13,635 bases of DNA from Pseudomonadota bacterium. Its GTDB lineage: Bacteria > Pseudomonadota > Alphaproteobacteria > Rhizobiales > Rhizobiaceae. The stretch spans positions 1 through 13,635 of the forward strand of contig JAEYRU010000302.1 of assembly GCA_023435335.1 (NCBI GenBank), given 5' to 3'. Under the pieces are notes generated by a model. That model made no database searches. It saw only the letters and a list, made by a program, of their open reading frames with translations, and was not told the origin of the DNA. Below, piece after piece: positions 6,745-13,354 of this stretch; within the stretch, counting starts at the first letter, position 1, and every line of letters starts with the position of its first letter. Position numbers and translations under genes: made by a program.

Positions 6745-7494
6745 TCAGAGCACGCCGGCTTCGTTCTTGAGCTTCTCGACCAGCTCGGCCACATCCTTCA
6801 CCTTCACGCCCGCCTTGCGGCCGCCCGGCTCCTCCGTCTTCAGCACCTTGAGCCGCGCCTTGACATCGACCCCGTAGTCGCCGGCAGACTTCTCGTCGAG
6901 CGGCTTCTTCTTCGCCTTCATGATGTTGGGCAGCGAGGCGTAGCGCGGCTGGTTGAGGCGCAGGTCGGTGGTCACGATCGCCGGCAGCTTCAACTCGACC
7001 GTCTGCAGGCCGCCGTCGACTTCGCGCGTCACCTTGGCCTTACCGCCGTCAAGCTCGACCTTGGAGGCGAAGGTGCCCTGCCCCCAGCCGAGCAGTGCCG
7101 CCAGCATCTGGCCGGTCTGGTTGGCGTCGTCGTCGATCGCCTGCTTGCCGAGGATCACAAGTTCCGGCTTCTCCTCGTCGACCACGCCTTTCAGGATCTT
7201 TGCGACCGCCAGCGGCTCGACCGTCTCGTCCACCTTGACCAGGATGCCGCGGTCGGCGCCCATGGCGAGCGCGGTGCGGATCGTCTCGGCGGCCTGTGCC
7301 GGACCGATGGAAACGGCGATGATCTCTTCGACCTTGCCCGCTTCCTTGAGCCGGATCGCCTCTTCCACTGCGATCTCGCAGAACGGGTTCATCGCCATCT
7401 TGACGTTGGCGAGTTCGACCCCGGAGCCATCGCCCTTCACGCGCACCTTCACGTTGGCATCGACAACCCGCTTCACCGGGACAAGGACTTTCAT
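6745..7494 (-). CDS. etfB: Electron transfer flavoprotein subunit beta
   Basis: This is the beta subunit of the ETF heterodimer; in this family it binds AMP and contributes to docking of partner dehydrogenases. The 249 residues match bacterial and mitochondrial ETF-beta. Recognisable parts are the start MKVLVPVKRVVDANVKVRV, MNPFCEIAVEEAIRLKEAG, GKQAIDDDANQTGQMLA, the signature around VTREVDGGLQTVELKLPAIVT, and LNQPRYASLPNIMKAKKKP near the C-terminus. The ATG at 7494 gives the canonical N-terminus; the open frame to 7614 is not ETF-like. A purine-rich AGAGAGG lies about 12 bases upstream. It is the first gene of etfB-DUF3237-etfA, with a plausible sigma-70-type promoter 140 bp upstream. Confidence 0.97.
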   Translation of the reverse strand: MKVLVPVKRVVDANVKVRVKGDGSGVELANVKMAMNPFCEIAVEEAIRLKEAGKVEEIIAVSIGPAQAAETIRTALAMGADRGILVKVDETVEPLAVAKILKGVVDEEKPELVILGKQAIDDDANQTGQMLAALLGWGQGTFASKVELDGGKAKVTREVDGGLQTVELKLPAIVTTDLRLNQPRYASLPNIMKAKKKPLDEKSAGDYGVDVKARLKVLKTEEPGGRKAGVKVKDVAELVEKLKNEAGVL

Positions 7495-7634
7495 CGCTGG
7501 TAACACCTCTCTGATGAGCCGTTCGCGCGCCAGATGGCAGCCGCGGCCGGAAAAGGCTTGCCGGATACCGACACTCGCGTTCGGATTCGGCGCAAACTGG
7601 CAGTGCCGGCGCATTGCTCAGCACAGGCGGGCGG

Positions 7635-7663
7635 AACCTATTCACATGCGCCGACAGCGTCAA
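7635..7663 (-). promoter_or_regulatory. Candidate promoter of the etfB operon
   Basis: On the minus strand TTGACG (7663-7658) and TAGGTT (7640-7635) are separated by exactly 17 bases. The -35 is 5/6 to consensus and the -10 only 3/6. It sits 30 bp past the rhomboid stop codon, in the 198-bp gap before etfB, predicting a leader of roughly 130 bases in which I saw no riboswitch-like fold. Confidence 0.4.
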
Positions 7664-7692
7664 TACGCGCGCCGGCGGGCGAATCGTTTGAA

Positions 7693-8457
7693 CTACTGCC
7701 TGCCCCAGGGACCCGATGGCGCGGCCCGCCGAGGAGCCGGCTCCGTATCAACCTCCACGGCCTGCGGCATCACGATCTCGCGGTCGAACAGGGGCACACC
7801 GCGCCGGCGCAGCACCAGCACGAGCGCGGCGCCGGTCACGATGCCGCCGACATGTGCCGCCCACGAGATCTCGTCCTCGCCCATAAAGGCGAGCATGAGG
7901 AACTGGAAGCCAATCCACATCGCCAGCGCGATCCATGCCGGAATCCTGAGCGGAATGCGGCCGAAGGCGAGGATCCATATCTTCACCTTCGGATGCAGCA
8001 TCAGATAGGCGGCCACGATACCGGCGATGGCGCCCGAGGCGCCGATCAGCGGAGCCTGCGATTCCGGAACGATGAGCCCGTGCACCAGCGCCCCGCCGGC
8101 CGCGCACAGTACGAAAAAGATCAGGAAGCGTACGTGTCCAAGCGCGTCCTCGACATTGTCGCCAAATATCCAGAGGAACAGCATGTTGCCGGCCAGATGC
8201 CAGGCATCGCCGTGCAGGAAGGCATAGGTGAGATAGGTCGCGCCGTCGGGCACGTAAACGAGTTCGGCCGGCCGCTCGGCGTAGTCGAACACGGTGGAGG
8301 GGATGTAGCCGAAGCCGATGACGGCCGCCTGCGCAATCTCCTCGCCGCCCGCGGCAGTAAGGAAGAACACGATGACGTTGGCGACGATCAGCCCGATCGT
8401 CACATATTGCGCGTCGATGTGCTTGAGGTGGTTCGCGTCGTGCAGCGGAATGAACAT
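7693..8457 (-). CDS. Rhomboid-family intramembrane serine protease
   Basis: This polytopic membrane protein has 254 residues. Rhomboids cleave membrane-spanning substrates with a Ser-His dyad in the bilayer. Here GASG at 139-142 supplies the nucleophile Ser141, and His202 in AHVGG is its partner. The segment HGDAWHLAGNMLFLWIFGDNVED (82-104, given in family style H...HxxxN) holds the accessory His87 and Asn91. Hydrophobic helices lie near 20-36, 85-99, 110-129, 138-155, 174-192 and 203-217, followed by a Pro/Arg-rich cytoplasmic tail. The key residues are all present, so it should be active; the substrate is unknown. ATG 8457 (MFIPLHD) is preferred to the longer frame that overlaps the upstream gene. 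It is 25 bp after the cobalamin adenosyltransferase gene and probably cotranscribed with it. Confidence 0.9.
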   Translation of the reverse strand: MFIPLHDANHLKHIDAQYVTIGLIVANVIVFFLTAAGGEEIAQAAVIGFGYIPSTVFDYAERPAELVYVPDGATYLTYAFLHGDAWHLAGNMLFLWIFGDNVEDALGHVRFLIFFVLCAAGGALVHGLIVPESQAPLIGASGAIAGIVAAYLMLHPKVKIWILAFGRIPLRIPAWIALAMWIGFQFLMLAFMGEDEISWAAHVGGIVTGAALVLVLRRRGVPLFDREIVMPQAVEVDTEPAPRRAAPSGPWGRQ

Positions 8458-8482
8458 CGTGCGCCTGGTCGCGAACCGGCCC

Positions 8483-9064
8483 CTATCTGTTGCCCCCGGG
8501 CACCCATAGCACGTCGCCTTCGCCATTGTCATTGACGGCGCGGGCAGCGACGAAGAGGAAGTCGGAGACGCGATTGATGTACTGGATCGCTTCCGGCGAG
8601 ACCTTCTCGCCTTCCTGGTGCGATAACTCCACGATCAGCCGCTCGGCCCGGCGCGCGACCGTGCGTGCGAGATGCAGCGCCGCGGCCGCAGGCGTGCCGC
8701 CCGGCAGCACGAAGGACCGCAGCGTCTTCAGCGGCTTGTTGAGCGTGTCGATGTCCCCTTCCACCCGCGCCACCTGCGAGGCGACGATGCGCAGCGGCTC
8801 GTAGGGCAGTTCCTCGCCGGTGTCCGGAGTGGCGAGATCCGCGCCGAGATCGAAGAGATCGTTCTGGATGCGGAACAGCATCTGGTCGATCTGCGGATGC
8901 GTGGCTGCGAGTTGCACCCGCGCCAGGCCGATCGCCGCGTTCGCTTCGTCGACAGTGCCGTAGGCGCTGACCCTGAGGTCGTATTTCGGCCGCCGCTCGC
9001 CCGAGCCGAGCCCCGTGGTGCCGTCGTCGCCGGTGCGGGTGTAGATCTTGTTCAGGATGACCAT
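8483..9064 (-). CDS. pduO: ATP:cob(I)alamin adenosyltransferase (PduO type)
   Basis: This enzyme transfers the adenosyl group of ATP to cob(I)alamin, making adenosylcobalamin, the cofactor of methylmalonyl-CoA mutase and other enzymes. The 193 residues match the PduO/MMAB class. The N-terminal ATP-binding motif TRTGDDGTTGL is at 9-19, YGTVDEANAAIGLA at 35-48, FVLPGGTPAAAALHLAR with following arginines at 118-139, and YINRVSDFLFV at 162-172. The ATG at 9064 has a strong AGGAGG nine bases upstream. It lies between the HIG1-like gene (21-bp gap) and the rhomboid gene (25-bp gap), forming a compact three-gene set. No cobalamin riboswitch is visible upstream in the window, which suits a constitutive cofactor-assimilation role. 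Confidence 0.94.
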   Translation of the reverse strand: MVILNKIYTRTGDDGTTGLGSGERRPKYDLRVSAYGTVDEANAAIGLARVQLAATHPQIDQMLFRIQNDLFDLGADLATPDTGEELPYEPLRIVASQVARVEGDIDTLNKPLKTLRSFVLPGGTPAAAALHLARTVARRAERLIVELSHQEGEKVSPEAIQYINRVSDFLFVAARAVNDNGEGDVLWVPGGNR

Positions 9065-9085
9065 GGTTCTCCTCCTGTCCCCGGA

Positions 9086-9277
9086 TCAGCCGCCGCTCAG
9101 CCACAGGGCCAGCATGATGAACACCAGCGCCACGAACTGCAGCGCCACGCGCGCCTGCATGAGCTTGTTGGAGGTGTTGCCCGAGCCGCCGCGCATCATG
9201 TTGATGAGCCCGCGGATGAGCACCACGACGACGGCGACCATGACCAGTATGGCGAGGATGTTGAATGCGGTGGACAT
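9086..9277 (-). CDS. HIG1-like twin-transmembrane protein
   Basis: This small protein of 63 residues has two hydrophobic helices (about 5-25 and 46-61) joined by a short polar loop with NKLMQARVALQ (37-47). The loop and layout resemble the HIG1 (hypoxia-induced gene 1) domain, whose motif ends R-x3-Q; Arg43 and Gln47 are kept. Mitochondrial members (Rcf1 family) associate with cytochrome c oxidase; the bacterial ones are mostly uncharacterised, so a role with respiratory oxidases is inference. The ATG at 9277 has a purine-rich leader (GAAAGAAGAA). It appears to be first in the set HIG1-like / pduO / rhomboid and starts 25 bp after the short-chain dehydrogenase stop, so it may read through from that gene. 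Confidence 0.8.
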   Translation of the reverse strand: MSTAFNILAILVMVAVVVVLIRGLINMMRGGSGNTSNKLMQARVALQFVALVFIMLALWLSGG

Positions 9278-9302
9278 GTCTTCTTCTTTCGCTTGGGCCG
9301 GT

Positions 9303-10145
9303 TCAGCCCTGGTTCGCCAACAGCCTGTAGAATGTCGCGGCCGGCAGCAGGCGTTTGAGCGCCACGCCCAGCCTGGCGGGGAGGGTCACCGCATAGTGGG
9401 GCCGCGAACGCTTGCTGTCGAGCGCGTGACTGAGCGCCCGGTAGACCGCGTCGGGACCCAGCTTCATGCGCGATTTCACGCCGCCCTGGCGCAGCCGCCG
9501 AAGTTGCGGTTCGTATGCGGCGCGGTGCACCGAGTTTCGCCAGTCGATGTTCTGCTCGAACCAGGCGAGGCCATTCGTCGCCAGCCTCGATTCGATCGGC
9601 CCGGGCTCGATCAGCGAAACCTCGACGCCCGACCCTCTGAGTTCCGCGCGCATGCAGAGCGTCAGCCCCTCCAGCGCATACTTGGAAGCAGAGTACGCGC
9701 CGCGAAACTTCACCGGCACGAGGCCGAGGATCGACGAGCAGTTGACGATGCGGCCATGCCCCTGCGCCCGCATCACGGGAATCACGCGCCGGGTTAGGTC
9801 GTGCCAGCCGAAGAAATTCGCCTCGAACTGCTCGCGCAGGGCCTCGACCGGCAGGTCCTCCACCGCGCCCGCCTGTGCGTGCGCTCCGTTGTTGTAGAGC
9901 GCGTCGAGCCGCCCCCCGGTGCGCGAAAGCACCTCCGTCACCAGCGCTGCGATCGAGTGCGGCTCGCGATAGTCGAGATAGAGCGCCTCGATCCCGTCGG
10001 CCTCCAGCGCCGCCTTGTCGGGATCGCTGCGCGCCGTGGCGAAAACGCGCCAGCCGTCGCCCATCAAGGCACGTGCGCAGTAGGCGCCGATCCCGGAGGA
10101 TGCGCCGGTGACCAGGATGCTGCGCGGCGCCGCCCTCATGTTCAT
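9303..10145 (-). CDS. Short-chain dehydrogenase/reductase (classical SDR)
   Basis: This is an NAD(P)-dependent oxidoreductase with the classical SDR layout, 280 residues. The cofactor motif TGASSGIG is at 13-20, NNGA at 85-88, the tetrad asparagine at N110 (FEANFFG), Ser138 in NCSSILG, and Y151-x3-K155 (YSASK). The IEPGPIESR segment at 179-187 completes the family core. Arg39 after the second strand (TARS) hints at NADP preference. The substrate cannot be deduced. I chose the ATG at 10145 because GGGAG lies about nine bases upstream; the frame continues to 10208 without SDR-like sequence, and a second ATG is at 10139. It is divergent from the YihY-like gene across a 78-bp gap. Confidence 0.9.
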   Translation of the reverse strand: MNMRAAPRSILVTGASSGIGAYCARALMGDGWRVFATARSDPDKAALEADGIEALYLDYREPHSIAALVTEVLSRTGGRLDALYNNGAHAQAGAVEDLPVEALREQFEANFFGWHDLTRRVIPVMRAQGHGRIVNCSSILGLVPVKFRGAYSASKYALEGLTLCMRAELRGSGVEVSLIEPGPIESRLATNGLAWFEQNIDWRNSVHRAAYEPQLRRLRQGGVKSRMKLGPDAVYRALSHALDSKRSRPHYAVTLPARLGVALKRLLPAATFYRLLANQG

Positions 10146-10162
10146 AACCGGCCGCTCCCGCC

Positions 10163-10192
10163 TTGCCATCTGGTGGAAAGCCTTCACATATT
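10163..10192 (+). promoter_or_regulatory. Candidate promoter of the YihY-like gene
   Basis: TTGCCA (10163-10168, 5/6 to the -35 consensus) and CATATT (10187-10192, 4/6 to the -10) are 18 bases apart, in the gap between the divergent SDR and YihY-like genes. The predicted transcript start near 10199 leaves a leader of about 25 bases containing GGAGA just before the GTG start. Confidence 0.38.
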
Positions 10193-10223
10193 CGCGCAAC
10201 GCAGACAATCAAGCGGAGAACAG

Positions 10224-11075
10224 GTGCGCAGAATTGTCGCCATCAAGCGCGTCCTCGGCGATGCCTTGGGACATTTCGATTCCGACGATGGCTGGTCGAT
10301 GGCGAGCCACCTGGCGATCACGGCGCTGATGGCGCTGTTCCCGTTCCTGATCTTCGCGACCTCGCTGGCGAGCTTCCTCGGGGCGTATGCCTTCGCCGAC
10401 ACGGCCGTCCACCTCGTCTTCGACACCTGGCCGGATCAGATCGCCGCCCCGATCGCACGCGAGGTGGTGACCGTGCTCACCATCCCGCGCGGCGACTTCC
10501 TGACGTTGTCGGTCATCGTCGCCGGGGCCTTCGCGTCGAACGGCATCGAGGCGTTGCGCACCTCGCTCAACCGCGCCTACCGCGTTGCCGAGAACCGCTC
10601 TTTCGTCTTCCGCCGCGTGCAGAGCCTGCTCTTCGTCTTCGTGGCGACGCTCAGCTTCCTCGCCATCAGCGTACTCCTCGTGCTGGCGCCGCTGATCGGC
10701 CGCGTGGCGGTGGGCTACATGCCCTGGCTGGAACCCTACATGGGCACCATCGCCATATGGCGATACGTCATCGCTTCGCTGGTGATCCTGACCGGTCTGG
10801 TGATCGTCCACAAATGGCTGCCTGCGGGACGCAGGCGCTATGTCGAGATCGTGCCGGGCATCGTCTTCACGGTACTTGCCTGGCTCGCCGGCTCGGCTGC
10901 CTTCGCCGCCTACCTCGAGCGCTTCCAGACCTATACCGCCACCTATGCCGGGCTGGCCTCGATCATGATCGCGGTCATGTTCCTCTACATCGTCTCCGCG
11001 ATCTTCATCCTGGGTGGCGAACTCAACGCCGCGATCGCCCGCTATCTCGAGGCGCGCGCCCGCGTCGCGCCCTGA
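10224..11075 (+). CDS. YihY/virulence-factor BrkB family membrane protein
   Basis: This is an inner-membrane protein of 283 residues with about six helices (near 28-55, 92-106, 133-158, 178-196, 208-230 and 243-266). Family marks include the N-terminal DDGWSMASHLAITALMALFPF pattern (21-41), FASNGIEALRTSLNRAY (103-119) and the end YAGLASIMIAVMFLYIVSA...LGGELNA (241-269). Members were once called ribonuclease BN, a misassignment; a transport or export role is suspected but unproven. The start is GTG at 10224: it is in frame, preceded by GGAGA at 10215-10219, and gives the normal length. The first in-frame ATG (10299) would cut into the first helix, and longer frames run into the opposite gene. 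Its 3' end overlaps the convergent DMT transporter gene by 34 bp. Confidence 0.88.
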   Translation: MRRIVAIKRVLGDALGHFDSDDGWSMASHLAITALMALFPFLIFATSLASFLGAYAFADTAVHLVFDTWPDQIAAPIAREVVTVLTIPRGDFLTLSVIVAGAFASNGIEALRTSLNRAYRVAENRSFVFRRVQSLLFVFVATLSFLAISVLLVLAPLIGRVAVGYMPWLEPYMGTIAIWRYVIASLVILTGLVIVHKWLPAGRRRYVEIVPGIVFTVLAWLAGSAAFAAYLERFQTYTATYAGLASIMIAVMFLYIVSAIFILGGELNAAIARYLEARARVAP

Positions 11076-11980
11076 ACGCCTCCGCTCGTTCCGCCATGGG
11101 TGGCCAGGCCGACGCCGACGGTGGTCACGGCCATGCCGAACAATTGGAACGCCGACAGGCTCTCGCCGAACAGCACCCAGGCCATCACCGCGGTCGCCGC
11201 CGGAACCAGGTAGAAGAGCGAGGCGACCTTGGCCATCGCGCCCTCCCGGATGAGGAACATCAGCAGGAAGATCGCGCCGATCGACAGGACCAGCACCAGC
11301 CACAGCATCGCGAAGACCAGCTCCGCGTCGAGCGTGAAGGTGCGCGTCTCCAGCGCCAGCGACAGCGCGATCATGGGAATGGCGCCGCCGGCGTATTGCC
11401 ACAGCGTGCCGGTGACGAGATCCCCTCCCGAGACAAAACGCTTCTGCCACACCGTGCCTGCGCTCATGGCCAGGACGGCGAGGATGCAGGCCGAGAGCGT
11501 CGCACCGGTCACTCCGGCGGCGCCCGCGCCAAGCTTCGGCCACAGCACGATCGCGACGCCGACGAAACCGAACGCCAATCCCAGCCAATGGCGCGGCAGC
11601 ATGCGCTCACCCAGGAAGGCGCCTGCCAGGACCGCCGTCATCAACGGCTGCAGCCCGATCACCAGCGCCGTCAGGCCGGCCGGCATTCCGTTGTCGATCG
11701 CCCAGAACACACCGCCGAGATAGATGCCGTGCATCAGGACGCCCGCTATCATGGCGTGACCGGCATCGCGGGAGGAAAGGCTCCGCGCTTTGAGGGCGAT
11801 CACGAGCAGTCCAAGCAGCGCGAAGGTGATCGCGAAGCGGGCGGCGAGAAAGGTGAACGGCTCGGCATGCGGCATCGCGTAGCGCGCGCCGATGAAGCCG
11901 GTGGCCCACAGCAGCACGAAAAGGGGTGGCACGAGGCGCGAGGCGGAAGGCATGGGGACCAGGCTGGTGGTTGGAGACAT
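11042..11980 (-). CDS. EamA-type DMT superfamily transporter
   Basis: This predicted inner-membrane metabolite exporter or permease has 312 residues with ten helices arranged as two EamA repeats. Repeat ends are similar: QPLMTAVLAG..LGERML..HWLGLAFGFVGV (111-142) and LVPAATAVMAWVLFGESLS...LFGMAVTTVGV (258-290), both with the family's P...(L/F)GE pattern followed by a glycine-rich helix. The C-terminal tail is short and basic. Substrates of this family range from amino acids to sugars and drugs and cannot be told from sequence. The ATG at 11980 has a poor ribosome-binding site and an in-frame ATG at 11953 is possible. It converges with the YihY-like gene, and the last 34 bp of the two genes overlap. 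Confidence 0.9.
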   Translation of the reverse strand: MSPTTSLVPMPSASRLVPPLFVLLWATGFIGARYAMPHAEPFTFLAARFAITFALLGLLVIALKARSLSSRDAGHAMIAGVLMHGIYLGGVFWAIDNGMPAGLTALVIGLQPLMTAVLAGAFLGERMLPRHWLGLAFGFVGVAIVLWPKLGAGAAGVTGATLSACILAVLAMSAGTVWQKRFVSGGDLVTGTLWQYAGGAIPMIALSLALETRTFTLDAELVFAMLWLVLVLSIGAIFLLMFLIREGAMAKVASLFYLVPAATAVMAWVLFGESLSAFQLFGMAVTTVGVGLATHGGTSGGVQGATRARASR

Positions 11981-12068
11981 CCGGGGCGGCGAGGCGGGAG
12001 GCCTAGCCCGTCGCGCGCTGCAAGCAAAGTGAAAGATTTTCGTGCCAGCCTAAGCGGAGATGAACGAC

Positions 12069-12095
12069 CACCCGGCCGGCGCCGGCCGACGGGTG
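12069..12095 (+). repeat. Perfect 16-bp GC palindrome / hairpin in a leader
   Basis: CGGCCGGCGCCGGCCG (12073-12088) is a perfect palindrome. Outside it, CACCC (12069-12073) can also pair with GGGTG (12091-12095), giving an extended hairpin with a small bulge. It ends 21 bp before the start of the small membrane protein gene, just upstream of its Shine-Dalgarno. It could be a leader RNA structure or a DNA-binding site; no T-run follows, so it is not an intrinsic terminator. Confidence 0.5.
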
Positions 12096-12116
12096 CGGAG
12101 GTCATAGGGACGGACC

Positions 12117-12407
12117 ATGCTCTGGAAACTCGATATCCTCTGGCTGATCATGGCCGTGGGCACCGTGGGCGGCGTGTCCTACATCCTCGCGCTGATGATG
12201 GAATCCTCCATCGGCAAGGAAGGCTACGGACCTTTCCTGCATGCCTTCTTCATGACCGGTGGCTTCTTCCTGGCCATTCTCGGCGCCAACTACCAGGGCA
12301 TCAATCTCGCCGAGCTGAAATGGGCGCTGGTCTACGGCGGCGGTGGCGCCTTCGCCCTGATGCTGGTGATGCTGCTCCTGCGCGCCGTCGCCATCAGGCT
12401 GTCATAG
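12117..12407 (+). CDS. Small three-helix membrane protein of unknown function
   Basis: This is a 96-residue protein I do not recognise. It has three hydrophobic segments (about 7-28, 40-57 and 69-92), rich in Gly, Leu and Met, with short polar links (ESSIGKEGYG; NYQGINLAELK). There is no cleavable signal peptide pattern or lipobox. The ATG at 12117 follows AGGGACGGA at suitable spacing, and codon use resembles the neighbours, supporting a real gene. A strong GC hairpin precedes it. It stands alone between the EamA transporter (divergent) and gluQRS (convergent), whose stop codon it abuts with a 6-bp overlap, so no operon partner hints at its job. It may be a lineage-restricted protein. Confidence 0.75.
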   Translation: MLWKLDILWLIMAVGTVGGVSYILALMMESSIGKEGYGPFLHAFFMTGGFFLAILGANYQGINLAELKWALVYGGGGAFALMLVMLLLRAVAIRLS

Positions 12408-13277
12408 CCCGACCATCCCCCTGATATCGCCCGGCGTCATTCCTGCCGCCCGGAGCTCCGCGATGCCGGTGTCGCGCCGGCTCTTGGACAGCTTCCGCCC
12501 GTCCGCGCCCATGATCAGCTCGTGGTGGAAATAGGCGGGCGGCGAGAACCCCATCAGTTCCTGCAGCAGGCGCTGCACCGAGGTGGCGAAGAACAGGTCG
12601 CGTCCGCGCACCACATCGCTCACACCCTGGATCGCGTCGTCGACGACAACCGACAGATGATAGCTGGTGGGTATGTCCTTGCGCGCCAGCACCACGTCGC
12701 CCCATTCGGCCGGGTTGGCGCGCACCCGGCCGGCCTGGCCGTCCGGGCCGCTACCCTTCTCCTCCCAGAGGATCGGCGCTCCGACGCGCGCCACCGCCGC
12801 CGCGACGTCGAGCCGCCAGGCGAATGGGTCTCCGCCACCGATCCGCCGGCGCCGCTCGCGCCCCGAAAGCCGCCGATCCAGTCCCGGGTAGAGCGGCACG
12901 CCGTCGGGGTCGTGCGGCCAGCGGCGGCCGGCCGCTTCCTCCTCCGCGATGTGGCCGCGCACCTCCCCGCGCGACATGAAGGCGGGATAGACGAGCTCTT
13001 CGGCGATGAGCCCCTCGAGCGCGGAACGGTAGTCGTCGAAATGTTCCGACTGCCGGCGCACCGGCTGTTCCCATGTCAGCCCCAGCCAGGCGAGATCTTC
13101 GTAGATCCGCCGCTCGAAGTCGGGTGTGCAGCGGGCCGTGTCGATATCCTCGATACGAAGCAGGAAGCGTCCGCCCGCCTCCCGCGCCATGTCATGGTTG
13201 AGCATCGCCGAATAGGCGTGGCCGAGATGCAATTCGCCATTCGGGCTCGGGGCGAAGCGGAAGACAGGCCGGCTCAT
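12402..13277 (-). CDS. gluQRS: Glutamyl-Q tRNA(Asp) synthetase
   Basis: This paralogue of glutamyl-tRNA synthetase's catalytic half activates glutamate and attaches it to the queuosine in the anticodon of tRNA(Asp). At 291 residues it lacks the anticodon-binding domain, which separates it from true GluRS. The class I motifs are present: APSPNGELHLGHA (HIGH motif HLGH at 17-20), RIEDIDTAR at 41-49, DVVRGRDL at 221-228 and KLSKS (262-266). In Escherichia coli the enzyme has zinc-binding cysteines near VYPCFC; here the segment reads VYPAFMSR (96-103), so that site is absent. The ATG at 13277 gives the normal N-terminus. It is convergent with the small membrane protein gene and divergent from the AlkA-like gene. 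Confidence 0.93.
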   Translation of the reverse strand: MSRPVFRFAPSPNGELHLGHAYSAMLNHDMAREAGGRFLLRIEDIDTARCTPDFERRIYEDLAWLGLTWEQPVRRQSEHFDDYRSALEGLIAEELVYPAFMSRGEVRGHIAEEEAAGRRWPHDPDGVPLYPGLDRRLSGRERRRRIGGGDPFAWRLDVAAAVARVGAPILWEEKGSGPDGQAGRVRANPAEWGDVVLARKDIPTSYHLSVVVDDAIQGVSDVVRGRDLFFATSVQRLLQELMGFSPPAYFHHELIMGADGRKLSKSRRDTGIAELRAAGMTPGDIRGMVGL

Positions 13278-13321
13278 CGCCGCAGGAAACGGATTGTCGC
13301 TTTCATGGGCGCATTGCTACG

Positions 13322-13342
13322 TTGCCCGCCCGACACGGGCAA
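13322..13342. repeat. Inverted repeat between gluQRS and the glycosylase gene
   Basis: TTGCCCG and CGGGCAA form a perfect 7-bp inverted repeat with a 7-base spacer, in the 77-bp divergent gap and 12 bp before the glycosylase start. It may be an operator or leader hairpin, but GC-rich chance pairing is also possible. Confidence 0.35.
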
Positions 13343-13354
13343 GCGGGCACGGCA

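Noticed and set aside
10209..11588. 459-codon minus-strand open frame opposite the YihY-like gene
   Set aside because: Low-complexity Arg/Asp/His composition; antisense to a clear membrane protein.
10163..12424. 753-codon plus-strand open frame spanning the YihY-like, EamA and small membrane protein genes
   Set aside because: It crosses three better-supported genes in another frame, is highly Arg/Gln/His-rich, and shows no family motifs; typical GC-driven spurious frame.
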